Source: Apostichopus californicus (taxonomy: Eukaryota > Echinodermata > Holothuroidea > Aspidochirotida > Stichopodidae). Taken from it: 31,294 nucleotides of DNA. The position numbers and the translations under genes were made by a program. Positions 22,594 to 31,294 of this stretch are shown here, in pieces (the first letter of the stretch is position 1; the number at the start of each line of letters is the position of its first letter). Location: the NCBI GenBank assembly GCA_020650975.1, contig JAIPMN010001018.1:1-31294 (forward strand), read 5' to 3'. The notes under the pieces are model-generated. The model did not search any database. It saw nothing but the letters and a program-made list of their open reading frames with translations, and was not told the origin of the DNA.

Positions 22594-22622
22594 GGGGCTG
22601 GGGGATGGGGGTGGGGGAGGGA
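22594..22622 (+). other. G-quadruplex-capable tract
   Basis: Successive G runs (GGGG, GGGGG, GGGGG, GGGGG, GGG) separated by one- or two-base linkers give a strong quadruplex pattern on the + strand. On the - strand, which is the PIH1D1 direction, it reads as a C-rich tract. Confidence 0.7.
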
Positions 22623-22879
22623 AGAATTTTATTAGCATCTCTATCATACATGTTAATGATTCTTGTTGGGTGTAAGTGACCTTTTATAAAATCTTAACCA
22701 AAAGGCATTAATTTAAATTAGAGATACAAAGAGAACTGTTTGAGCTATTTAAGGACAGAGAGGGCTTGTTCAATGCACTATGCAATAACTGTTCCCAATA
22801 TCTGATTCTCCATTTACTGCCTACTCTATCCATATGTGGAAGTCTGTCTGTATGACATCTTAAGTTCTTTGATGTAGTA

Positions 22880-22918
22880 CATCTTCATCATCAACATCAT
22901 CATCATTATCATCATCGT
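22880..22918. repeat. ATC/CAT-rich microsatellite
   Basis: Imperfect trinucleotide repeat of CATCATCAT type with interruptions (TTCATCATCAACATCATCAT). Simple sequence with no open frame of interest. Confidence 0.85.
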
Positions 22919-24849
22919 ATCTTATAACCATTTATTGCACTCCATTCACTCAAGCAGCTGGTGCAATATTCTGTAATAATTCCTCTCGCTCAATAAAGGA
23001 ATTTTTTAGTGAAAAAATGGAATCTCGTCCTTTCGGTCATACCATTTCTTTGTCTTTCTTTAGCCCTAAAACTTGCCCTGTGATGAATTTTAGTTTCTGT
23101 GATAGAGTGCTTGAAATGTTGGCCCGTCCTGCCAGAAAATTTGAATCTAACACTGAATTACGTCGAGACGTGACGTCAGTGCGGCACATTGGTCAGACTC
23201 AATCAGATCTCACTCTAAGCTTGGACTTGGTACAATACACAGGAATGTGTACAGACTTCGCATATGTCCGTGATTAAGAAAATCGCTCAAATAACAAATA
23301 TGTGAACAACACATTATGAAGAAAACCGAGTAAGGGAATTCAGGAATGTTTTAACTCTTCAAAAGATTGCTAGCTTGCAACTTCACCGAGAAATTTCCCT
23401 CTTATTCACTATTTTACTTTCAGAACTTTCCTTGCCACAGTGAAGCTTGCTAATGATTCGTCCCCGCAGGCCCTGAAACAAAGTGCCGCGATGACATCAC
23501 AGCGCTCATCGTTCTCCACTGTTCAAAATATATTAGATTTAGTTGACACAAGGTTCAAAAATTCACTTCTCCTGAACCATAGAATGAAAAATTCCCACAT
23601 TAGGACTGTGGTGATGAAAAATTATGGAGTTTTTTCATATACCAATATACTGCCACTAAAGAATTCTTTTAAGGTGCATGTAACTGATAGTTTATCCGTG
23701 GATTTAAAAGACCACTTCTGTCCCTTTCTTATATGCATATAGTTCTGGGATAGGTACTTATAAACACCTTGTGAATCTAGCACAACAAATTAAGGGTTCA
23801 GTTGGTGTCAATTACATACTAGCTGAACTTTGCAATACAAATACATCCTTTGAGTCACATAGTTTTTATATGTCTTACAGTATTTGCATAAATCACTTTA
23901 TCAGAAAATTCACTGGTTCAGTTTCCATTGCCTTAAGATACATGTCTTACTTGTTGTATATTAATAAGTTCACATGGCATCCCTTAGCTTAGTGTACAGG
24001 AATTCCTTTCTTCATTGAACTACAGTTTCACATGGAAATAACCTTGGTAATTACCTTGATATGATAACAATAACATGAAAGTTCAATATCTATGGTGATT
24101 GCAAATGGGAAGAGAAATTTAATGGCATCATATGAGCACTAATTCAAAGGGCAGACTATAATGACTTAAGGCAATTTCAACTTATCACACAAAGGCTCAT
24201 CTGCCACAATTATTGGACTGCCAAATTTAGTATGCAAAACATTACATTGCTCACAAAGCTGAAGTAAACATGCAATGCATTCCAATTTTTGGAAGGATAG
24301 ATGATATTAGGTTAAGTGTCTGTAGCAACTTCTTGTAGTATTTATAAAACTTTAGATCAACAGTTTGCCTTTCTTTAAACAGTACTTTAAAATTTCTATT
24401 GGCAGTGTCTCCAATCGTTGACCACATCATTGGCAGATGTAGGCCCATCTCTGGTGCAGCCTATCTGCTTGTTCTCAATATTTCCAACTTTGCATCACAC
24501 TACCCAACATGAGATCAACTTGTGTGTCACCTGGATTCTGTGTAACCATGGTGATTAGTACTATTGGTGTCATTACATATCATCACCTTTGTATGTCTAT
24601 TTTAGGAAGATGTCAGTTGGAAAACCTGGATTTCTCTTGAGGATGTTTAAGAGTCAAAGTGAATACTTTGAAAGGTCTGACAGTTACTGAATGTACTTTA
24701 ATCAATTCATTAGTCTTACCAGTGACCTCAAAGAAAATGGTGTTAGTTGCCTGAGTATATGTTTAATCATTCCCATTAATGCAATAACAGTTTAACTTCA
24801 GACCTGTGCTTGACTATGCCAGGGTTGTTTGGTGTCTACTCCCATACTT

Positions 24850-24977
24850 CCTATATACGTAAAGCTGCAAATCTTCAGATGGTCTGGTTTAATGCAGAGA
24901 TGCAGAGTTTTAACTACTTCAACTTCTCTTAATGATACAAAAAGGAAAGGTTTCTTCTGTTTTGGTAGGTAAAACAT
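24850..24977 (-). CDS. tentative CS-domain exon of the PIH1D1-like gene
   Basis: On the - strand, after CTACCAAAACAG (exon start 24968), a phase-0 frame reads through KTLHLCIKPDHLKI. This resembles the alternating L-x-L-x-I....L beta-strand pattern expected just after the LPKV motif that ends the previous secure exon. A stronger pyrimidine acceptor (CTTTTTGTATCATTAAG) lies inside, but its phase does not fit that donor. A donor-like GTATAT follows near 24860. The usual YxLDxxLP and terminal MP motifs of the family are not seen here or nearby. I therefore treat boundaries and identity as provisional. Confidence 0.22.
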
Positions 24978-25159
24978 TTGACATTTAAATGCAGTCATCG
25001 CTGCTAGCCACTTCACATTAACTTGTTGTTATTGGAGAAATAGCACTTCATCTTCTTCATATTTCTGTCCTCTCAAACATCAAACAATATCCTCAATCTT
25101 ATCTTATAATCTTGCAAGAATGGGGAACAAAATAAAAAAAATACAAATAGCAAACTCAC

Positions 25160-25440
25160 TACTTTGGGGAGTTTCACTTCTGCTACAAGGAATTCTGGGT
25201 AGCCTGTCTTAGGTTCTTGTATGATGACACACTCAGGTTCTTCAGGTGTCTTGCCCGCCTCTCTAAGGGGCGCAGAGGACACCTCACCGGGTAGCTCAGA
25301 TATCAGAGACTTTGTCTGCCCTTCATCTACATCAGCTGCTGCCTCCTGGCTCATCTCTAGGATTCTTGGTTTGGATTTGGCTCGAATATGATGTTCATGA
25401 AGATTTCCAAGACATTTTCGGTTCTTAAGTTGTGTCCAGT
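25160..25440 (-). CDS. PIH1D1: PIH1D1-like protein, exon 4 (linker and start of CS region)
   Basis: On the - strand the exon begins after CCTTAACCACCAG in phase 1, with the preceding A making Asn. It ends at AAAGTA|GTGAGT in phase 0. It opens with WTQLKNRKCLGN..HHIRAK, matching the W-x-x-L-K-N-R block that closes the PIH domain of PIH1D1. The basic KPRI follows, then an acidic Glu/Pro-rich linker of about 60 residues. It ends with YPEFLVAEVKLPKV, the conserved entry to the C-terminal CS-like (Hsp20-like) domain that contacts RPAP3-type partners. The upstream continuation of this open frame in the ORF sense (start Met within the linker) is not the real start. This exon, 281 nt long, keeps the frame with exon 3. 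Confidence 0.9.
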
Positions 25441-26812
25441 CTGGTGGTTAAGGGTTTATAAATTTGAGTGATGAACCTTTCAATTTCAATAACACTGTCC
25501 TTTTTTGGAATAAACCAACAGTGTCAGAGAGAAATTTAAGCACAAGCATGACATCACACATACCCACTTTCAACGGACATATAGACAATCTAACCACCAA
25601 TCCACCAGGAAACCTCCACAACCAAGATATATCCTTAAGAAGAAATTAAACTTCAGGAATACTCCTTTAAGGCTTCTGGATGGTTGCTCCTTTAAGGCTT
25701 GCTGGATGGTTGCTGTTTATATCAAACTTTCATTCAGCTGATAGCAAGTAAGATGTGAGTTCAGTATTTACAGATATTGGCAGAATTAAACCACTTTGAC
25801 ATCATAGCTACCAAATTGACTGATCTATAAGTCTCATATCTAACACTGTTGTGATATACTTGTAATTTTCATATCCAATCACATGTTACATGAACAGCTA
25901 ATGCACAGCTTTATCTCTTTTACTTGTTGCGCAAACAACCTCAGCTTTTGTCCCTTGACATGCCTGTTTTATTCTTTCATGCAATAAAGGTTCTTCCAAA
26001 GTGTGTTTTTCATACAGAAGCTCAGGCCCAATCATAATCTCATGATAATTCCCTACTCTTCTTGTATCTTTGTTCACTGAGATCAACAACCACTAACTGA
26101 TGTTCTTGCCAGCAGAATAAAATGTATAAAAAGGAATATATAATTAAATGTATGTATACATGTATGTTTTTTTAGTTCCTCCTGCAAGCAGGAACTCGCG
26201 AAGAAGCCTCCTTGGCTTATCAAAGCCGCAAGCTAACCCAAGTCAGTCTCTTAGATTCATATTTAATGTCCATGATTATGAATTGTCAATTGTAAACAAC
26301 TCTGTAACTGGACGACATACATTAATCTTGGAGTGTCTCGAACTCGGGACCTTATGATTGAAAGGCACCGGCGTTAACCACTGAGCTAACACTCCTAATG
26401 TGATACAAAGTCAACCAAACTGATCCTTTTATTGTTCTGCTCAACTGAAATTTCTTCAGTTTTACCAATTAGATACTAAATATCAGTTCATACTTCTATC
26501 AACATTATGAATGAACAACTGCTTATATCAAACCATGTCTCATCTAAACGCGTTGGACAATAAAAAGAGCTACTAGAATAATTTGTTATTATAGTGTAAC
26601 TTATGAAAAGGGTTTCCATTCAAAATGACTTCAATCAATGTCGAACACTGCTGTTAAACTTAGTTCTTGGTTGATATTCATTAAAAATTCACTTAAACCT
26701 GCAAACAAACTCAATGTTTGAAGGTATATTTATAGCAAATTTATAATATTAAACATGTTTTACAATTGCACAATAAAATATAAACTTTAGTTAAAATTAA
26801 CAAAACACTTAC
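25441..26812. other. intron 3 of the PIH1D1-like gene with a SINE
   Basis: It extends on the - strand from GTAAGT at 26812 to the acceptor at 25442-25441. It contains a tRNA-derived SINE at about 26150-26395. The open frame at 25898-26089 (-) has no family resemblance and no splice role that I can see. Confidence 0.7.
26150..26395 (-). mobile_element. tRNA-derived SINE, minus strand
   Basis: On the - strand the 5' end at 26395 reads GGAGTGTTAGCTCAGTGGTT, containing a near-perfect A box (TAGCTCAGTGG). A B-box-like GAGTTCGAGACACTCC follows. The first seven bases (GGAGTGT, 26395-26389) pair exactly with ACACTCC (26336-26330), mimicking an acceptor stem, but the T-arm 3' strand is missing, so it is not a working tRNA. 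A roughly 150-bp body follows, with short hairpins (AAGCC/GGCTT; TCCTGC/GCAGGA near 26175). It ends in an A-run and a CATACATGTATACATACA tail. The SINE lies in sense orientation within intron 3 of the PIH1D1-like gene. Confidence 0.75.
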
Positions 26813-26956
26813 TCCTCTCTAACATGATGCTGAACTTATTCTCCAGTCCCTCATAGAGAACTGACATGAAGAATCCATGGAAGATGTTACTCTTGATAAT
26901 CTTGGCCATAAACTCATCACTGATCATCACATCATAGGCAGTACAACCCTTACCAG
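26813..26956 (-). CDS. PIH1D1: PIH1D1-like protein, exon 3 (PIH domain core)
   Basis: The acceptor is TGTCTTTTTACAG and the donor AGAGGA|GTAAGT. The exon starts with CT, completing a Ser codon with the preceding T, and ends in phase 1. It encodes GKGCTAYDVMISDEFMAKII, then the YEGLENKFSIML block. This matches the GCTAYDV motif and the EGLE-[DN]-K-[YF] block of PIH1 family proteins, closest to PIH1D1 rather than PIH1D2. The segment is part of the folded PIH-N domain that recognises phosphorylated client peptides. Confidence 0.93.
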
Positions 26957-29050
26957 CTGTAAAAAGACATTCAAAAATAGAATTTACCACCAACATCTAA
27001 ATGACATACTGTATATATGCATGCCTCATACAACAACTACACAACAATAAAAGTACTGAAACATATTTTTTGTGCTAAACTATGACACTTAATGTAGGGT
27101 CGGTTTAGACGATCGCAGAAGCAATCTCCAAATCTACAGAAAGCAGTTCAGATATCCAATCATCTTAAATGGTATATTGTGGTATATTTTGGTAAAATAC
27201 TATTTACTCTGGTTGAATTGCCTCAATTTTTGTTGAGGATATGTCTTTTAGAAAGAAAAAGAAATAATTGTTATTTATAAGTAACATATAACAGAAAGAG
27301 GGCCTGACTTATTGATCCTAGCAGAATCTTCTTTAAATGCAAACTGAAACAAAACAGACTGAATTATGTATGTTATATAGACAGGTGGACAGACAACTTA
27401 ACTGGAACATTGAATGGAGTAAAATTAAACAAAGGGCAGTAATATGAGAGGAAGCGAGAGGCAACAGGGCTGCAGGAGATGAACTGTGCAGAGATGTTTA
27501 TGATGCCAGGGCACTGTATTTGCAATATTTCCCTCCAATGGCAAACTGAATCAGAGCTGTTACCTAAAATTGCTTTGTAAAAACCATGCTGGATATAAAG
27601 TGGGTTGGAATGTTGAAGTCCTGCCCAACTGGAGTTTGTTTTTAAGTGTTGACTTGTGATCTGTGGCTATAGCATTGTTTTTGAGTTACCTTGGTTTCAT
27701 CTACATATTGTCTTTTACAGCCTCTACATATCAAAAATTTGATATGTGGACATTGGGTACCATACACACATCGGTAGTAATCTAACATTTGAAAGTACTG
27801 AACAGAGGAAGAGCTAAAAGTTAATGGTGGGACAGAAGCTTGCACAAGCAAACCTCACAGGTTATGGGATGCATCTGCAGGCAATGATTGGATGTCACGA
27901 ATAGCTTATTGACCTGAGGTGTAGCGAATATGAGGATGGTTGTTTGAAGGATGGAGATTGTGATGGAATGTAACAGCTAGGGAAACCTTTATTTGTCAGT
28001 TCTCTCGTAGCTTTCCTCTAGGACAAAGGATCTTGAGATGGAGAGAACTCTTTGAATGACTTGTGAACTCTCTTGACATTTTGTCCATAGACATGAGGTT
28101 CTACTTCAATTTCTGTGCATGGTGCATGGAAATTCGGATGATCACAGCAAATGAAGCAAAGAGGTAGAGCTTGACTGAATAGGCATATGTCAGTTGCTCC
28201 CACCCAGAGCAATAATATGTTAGTAAAAATTAATTAACCTGCAAAAAAGAAATGCTGAAATCCTTTCAAAAAGCTCTTCAGAGTAGTGTATGTTTGTCTG
28301 CATGCCAGTTTTCTTTAAGGCCTTATCATTTGTTTTTCTTTAAGACATTCTCATTTCAGCCAGACATGAAATATCCTGTAATGTCTCCTATGAAAGGTTT
28401 CATTGTCCCACAATTTATTTTCCAGTTGATAACACCAATACATCAAAAGGTTAAATGAATTATTATGAAGATATCACTATGTAATAGATGCTGAATGCAA
28501 AGCAATGATGCATCCATTTCTCTATCAAAAGAGACAGATAAAACTCTTGAAAAGTAGAAAACTTCCTTTTCTTTGAATAAGTCCTGATCAGGCCTAAAGG
28601 AGCTCAGCTTCAGAAAACATAAAGACAATCAAACATGATGAGAAAGGCAAGAGATGTAAATTATGAGGGTGTATATGTTTGACTCTGAGGGCATAATTAT
28701 CAAATACTGTGCTGTGACAAAGTGGATAAAGTCGGTGGAATTTGAAGCAATGAGGCTTAGCAATCGGGGGGTTCCGGGTTTGATACCGGCCGTGTCATAG
28801 TAAGGTGGATTTTTCATACAAGAGCAATCTATGGTTTTCCAATCTGAAATGACTTTCTAAATTGAAAAGATTCCAAATTTGAGTGAAAATGTTGAATTGG
28901 AAGCCACCCGACATGTAAGTTGTAATCCATTAGCCTTTGCGGGCGTCTCCCACATTTTTGGTTGCTTAAGTGACGTTAAAATAACTGCTGATAAGTATAA
29001 GTATTATTATCTGTCACAAACCAATTCATTTAAGGATGAATATTTCTTAC
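26957..29050. other. intron 2 of the PIH1D1-like gene
   Basis: Bounded on the - strand by GTAAGAAATA at 29050 and TTTTTACAG ending at 26957. A second SINE-like element (about 28708-29015) occupies the 5' end of the intron. The remainder has no recognisable coding content; open frames at 27642-27851 and 28018-28212 are not supported. Confidence 0.7.
28708..29015 (+). mobile_element. tRNA-derived SINE, plus strand
   Basis: On the + strand an A-box-like TGACAAAGTGG (28714-28724) is followed, after a long variable-arm-like region, by GTTCCGGGTTTGATACCGGC (28771-28790). That segment contains the B-box-like GGTTTGATACC. The spacing and the long arm recall a class II (Leu/Ser-type) tRNA head, but one C of the T-stem is missing and the anticodon arm does not fold properly. 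A body of about 200 bp includes TTTGCGGGCGTCTCCCAC and GCTTAAGTGACGTTAAAATA. It ends in an AAGTATAAGTATTATTAT-type tail at about 29010. It is antisense to the PIH1D1-like gene and stops about 40 bp from exon 2. Confidence 0.65.
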
Positions 29051-29165
29051 ATTTGTCAAGTTCAGCATGAGGTTCACCGATGCTCATTGGAATACGATAA
29101 TCAGGTACTTCGTCATCTAGCAGTTGCACCAACTCTTCTTCTGTAATATCTTTTGGTGATGGCAT
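29051..29165 (-). CDS. PIH1D1: PIH1D1-like protein, exon 2
   Basis: The acceptor is TTTTTTTCAATTTAAAG and the donor GACAAAT|GTAAGA (phase 1). It encodes MPSPKDITEEELVQLL, then DYRIPMSIGEPHAEL. The T-E-E-E-L-x-x-L-L motif and the RIPMS-[IL]-GEPHAE signature are hallmarks of PIH1D1. The exon's first Met aligns inside the family's proline-rich connection (ICxSPxxPPP), so it is internal, not a start. Confidence 0.94.
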
Positions 29166-30556
29166 CTTTAAATTGAAAAAAAAAAATGTGAACATTCCAA
29201 GAAAAAAGCATTTATAAATGAGTACTTTTAACTTGCATTATGCATTGGGTGGTAACTTTGCATCATTCTAATTTCTAACCAAGTCATGCAATATTCACAC
29301 ATAAATGGAAAATGCTAAGTTGAACTAAAAGATCAATATGATTACATAGATATAAATGTTCACAATAAGAATTTAATAGTGATATATAAAGGATTTAGTC
29401 CAGTACAGACAAATTTGTGTCACATGGATTTAATGTAAAGCTTAATTGACTCATTTGCTGATATTGCAGTTTATATCCAATATTTCATTTCTTTGCAATT
29501 TTTGGTGGACTCAAAATATATCTTAAAGTACATTCAAGTGGTTTAGCATTCCTCCAACATTCAAGCAAACAGAGAGGGCTCTACGATAGATTATTACTTA
29601 TTGGAAGAGAGCCACAAGATGAAACAAGACACATTGTTATGTCTCAAAATATTTGGTGTTTGTCTGTTCTATATCTAATTGCAACACTGTACTGTTGCCT
29701 AATATTCTCAGATTATTAAGTTCAGGTGCACTAGCAATTAAGATTTTAATTTATTACTCCTATTGTTTATTTTAAAAACATGCTAAATCAGATGAAGTAA
29801 TTTACTAAAACAAAGGTTCAAAGCAATATTCAAATATTTGACTTCATTAACTTAATAATTAACATTGGTGAGCACTGCAGGGTACTACCTACTTTTTCAA
29901 GCTTTTGAAAGGACCTGATCATTTCCAATATAAAAACCCAAAATTATTATCATTAACCTACATTGAAGAAACACTATTGGAAAATGGAGGTCAACATTAC
30001 CAAGCTATTTAGCAAGGTTTCACTCAGCCACTACTTGGAAACTGAAGAAGATCAGCATTTATGGTGAGTTTCCATGCTCTTTTTATGTGCAATTGAATTT
30101 CTTAATTTGCTTAATTTTTGTTAACCTTAATTGACATAAGTTTGCAAAGTTGCACAATTGCTACCAGAAACATTGCTACCTTGATATCAGTATTGAAATA
30201 TTAACAGATTCACCTACTGTTGTTGTTATGACAATGCACAATAAGGCAGCTTCCCTTGGCTGTCTTCAAATGATGTGAAGGCTTTGATACATGTAATGTA
30301 TGCATGTGCATGAACATACATACATGCACATGCATACATTACAAAGGAAATAGAATTTTCCATACTTATTGCTGAAGGGGTGTCTAAATTGATCATTTCA
30401 ATTATTACAGTATCAGTGATGTTTGAGTTTGTGTTCATGTGACTTCCTTCCACATAAATCTTAATCATTCCAATTCCATGTGCAACCTTGCTGAAAAGCC
30501 AAAATTAGGTAAAGGTCACGTTTGTATTTATATATCAATTTAAAGACAAAATTTAC
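29166..30556. other. intron 1 (visible) of the PIH1D1-like gene
   Basis: Runs on the - strand from CTCAG|GTAAAT at 30556 to the acceptor at 29166. It contains a perfect 21-bp hairpin at 30292-30343. The open frame 30226-30468 overlaps that hairpin and has no domain character. Confidence 0.75.
30292..30343. repeat. perfect 21-bp inverted repeat, 10-nt loop
   Basis: The arm at 30292-30312 starts TGTAATGTATGCATGTGCAT and its exact reverse complement lies at 30323-30343, with loop AACATACATA. It consists of alternating purine-pyrimidine TG/CA-TA steps, so cruciform or Z-DNA formation is conceivable. Confidence 0.95.
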
Positions 30557-30706
30557 CTGAGAAGTTTTACAAATATTAACAAATATTTTTTCTCCTTTAT
30601 TGTCCTTCGTCTTTACACAAACACCTGGTTCTGGTTTAACAATAGTGAACTGAGGTTTATCTTCAGTTTGATCATGAAAAAGATTCATCTCTCCTGAGCC
30701 AGGAGA
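30557..30706 (-). CDS. PIH1D1: PIH1D1-like protein, first visible exon (PIH-N, phosphopeptide-binding strand)
   Basis: It begins after TTTTTCTTATTTTCAG (AG at 30708-30707) and ends at TCTCAG|GTAAAT, phase 0 at both ends, 50 codons. It encodes TIVKPEPGVCVKTKDN, then KGEKIFVNICKTSQ. This aligns with the PIH1D1 start of domain (P-x-P-G-F-C-I-K-T....G-K-V-F-I-N-I-C). The two lysines known in human PIH1D1 to contact the phosphorylated DSDD motif of TEL2 (K57 and K64) both have counterparts here (CVKT and GEKIF). PIH1D1 acts in R2TP with RPAP3 and RUVBL1/2 for assembly of PIKKs, snoRNPs and RNA polymerase II. The 30 or so N-terminal residues expected before this exon are not identified; they may be in an exon beyond the window, or the Met at codon 7 may be used. 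Confidence 0.93.
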
Positions 30707-30934
30707 CTGAAAATAAGAAAAAGAAAAATCAATAACAATAACAATAGATTGTATATTATGAAACACAATATAATTACACAAAAAGTGTTTCCGAACATCC
30801 GCTAAATCATATGATTGGAAATTAAAAAAATCGAGAGGAATAGCAGTGGTAGACTAGTCTAAACCTTTTCGTTTTCTGGTTTAAAATTAAAATTTTACAT
30901 GTAGGCATCACCAGGATTCCAAAAAAAAATCAAA

Positions 30935-30959
30935 AGGGGAGGGGGACACCCCCTCCCCT
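30935..30959. other. G/C-rich 11-bp hairpin, quadruplex-capable
   Basis: AGGGGAGGGGG, then ACA, then CCCCCTCCCCT form a perfect 11-bp stem with a 3-nt loop. A further CCCCTCCCCC lies just downstream (30963-30972). It sits upstream of the first visible exon of the - strand gene. Confidence 0.9.
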
Positions 30960-31274
30960 ATACCCCTCCCCCAGGACGGCGATTCGTGGCATGGACCAGC
31001 ATTTGCCTTCTCAAGAGTTGGGAGCTATGTAAATGTATGAGCATGAGGATTTACAGTTTAACACCATTTTGCAGTTACAGGCTGGTTGTAAGAAATTTAT
31101 AACCTATGAGTAATAAAATTTCTTGAGAAAGATGATCCCAACTTTGTTTTATAAATATTTTAGAAAATTACACCTGGGAAACATATTTATTAGAAGTAAA
31201 TTAACATCACCATTGTACACTTTTGTCGCACCAAATTGCATCTGAGGGCATTCAGCAATAGAAAATTTTCCAAG

Positions 31275-31294
31275 GGGGGGGGGGGGGGGGGGGG
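31275..31294. repeat. poly-G run at the window edge
   Basis: The window ends in an uninterrupted run of about 20 G. Such a run at an edge may be a genuine homopolymer or a sequencing artefact. Confidence 0.85.

Larger units (their letters stand above)
19589..24797. other. gene-poor interval between the two convergent genes
   Basis: I find no secure exon. Open frames such as 20284-20562 (-), 20841-21116 (-), 23017-23277 (+) and 23440-23742 (+) lack recognisable domains or convincing splice context. The interval contains a poly-C run near 21471, a G-quadruplex-capable tract at 22594-22622 and an ATC-rich microsatellite near 22880-22918. The missing 3' exon(s) of the - strand PIH1D1-like gene may lie somewhere here. 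Confidence 0.5.

Noticed and set aside
23440-23742. 100-residue open frame on the + strand
   Set aside because: No domain, no splice partners and no codon pattern distinguishing it from surrounding AT-rich DNA.
24251-24448. 65-residue - strand frame; another frame reads ETLPIEIL, like an F-box start
   Set aside because: Neither frame continues into a recognisable domain, and neither matches the PIH1D1 end.
25040-25092. Pyrimidine-rich acceptor TTCCCCATTCTTGCAAG on the - strand right after exon 4
   Set aside because: In the phase required by the exon 4 donor it meets a stop after three codons, and the intron would be only about 70 bp.
26330-26395. Functional tRNA gene on the - strand
   Set aside because: The acceptor-like stem pairs, but the sequence is too short (66 nt), the T-arm 3' strand is absent and the anticodon loop does not fold to seven bases. 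A SINE head explains it better.
28711-28800. Functional tRNA-Leu/Ser gene on the + strand
   Set aside because: A- and B-box-like motifs are degenerate, the T stem lacks a base and no clean anticodon arm can be drawn.

Overview
This is eukaryotic (animal) genomic DNA. It is AT-rich, has split genes with consensus GT-AG introns, long introns, abundant short tandem repeats, minisatellites, tRNA-derived SINEs and a hAT-type MITE. CpG is frequent in the first ~4 kb and strongly depleted over the genes. That mosaic, together with AGGTCA-bearing intronic tandem repeats, suggests a marine invertebrate, most likely a non-vertebrate deuterostome such as an echinoderm or hemichordate. The taxonomic call is an inference. 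No bacterial, phage or CRISPR content was seen.

Two protein-coding genes can be reconstructed by phase-matched splicing, and they converge tail to tail. (1) On the + strand, about 4.8-11.5 kb, four exons (4813-5901, 7765-8056, 8779-8964, 10893-11065) join without a frame break into a protein of 571 residues from the ATG at 4837. It has a long disordered basic/acidic N-terminal region, a short amphipathic helical segment, and a C-terminal BEN-like DNA-binding domain split across the last two exons. It looks like a BEN-domain nuclear regulator that I cannot assign to a named orthologue. (2) On the - strand, about 30.7-25.2 kb, four exons (30706-30557, 29165-29051, 26956-26813, 25440-25160) encode most of a PIH1D1-type protein, the Hsp90 co-chaperone adaptor of the R2TP complex. 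The extreme N-terminus (beyond the window edge or in an unrecognised exon) and the C-terminal CS-like end are not securely resolved.

Region by region: 1-4.1 kb is CpG-rich with no recognisable gene and may be upstream/promoter DNA. 4.1-4.8 kb holds a 51-bp minisatellite. 4.8-11.5 kb is the BEN-like gene, whose introns carry three tandem-repeat families (about 300-bp, 193-bp and 314-bp units). 11.5-13.65 kb has no recognised gene. 13.67-14.83 kb is a 27-unit, 43-bp minisatellite whose unit carries a GATAC..GTATC inverted repeat. 15.19-15.62 kb has repeated ACGTACATTT motifs and a perfect 20-bp hairpin. 18.4-18.85 kb has a tandem repeat with phased AGGTCA-type hexamers. 19.26-19.58 kb is a hAT MITE with an 8-bp target duplication. 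20-25 kb has no secure gene. 25.1-30.7 kb is the PIH1D1-like gene, with two tRNA-derived SINEs in its introns, a perfect 21-bp hairpin in its 5'-most visible intron, and a G/C hairpin upstream. The last ~20 bases are a poly-G run at the window edge.
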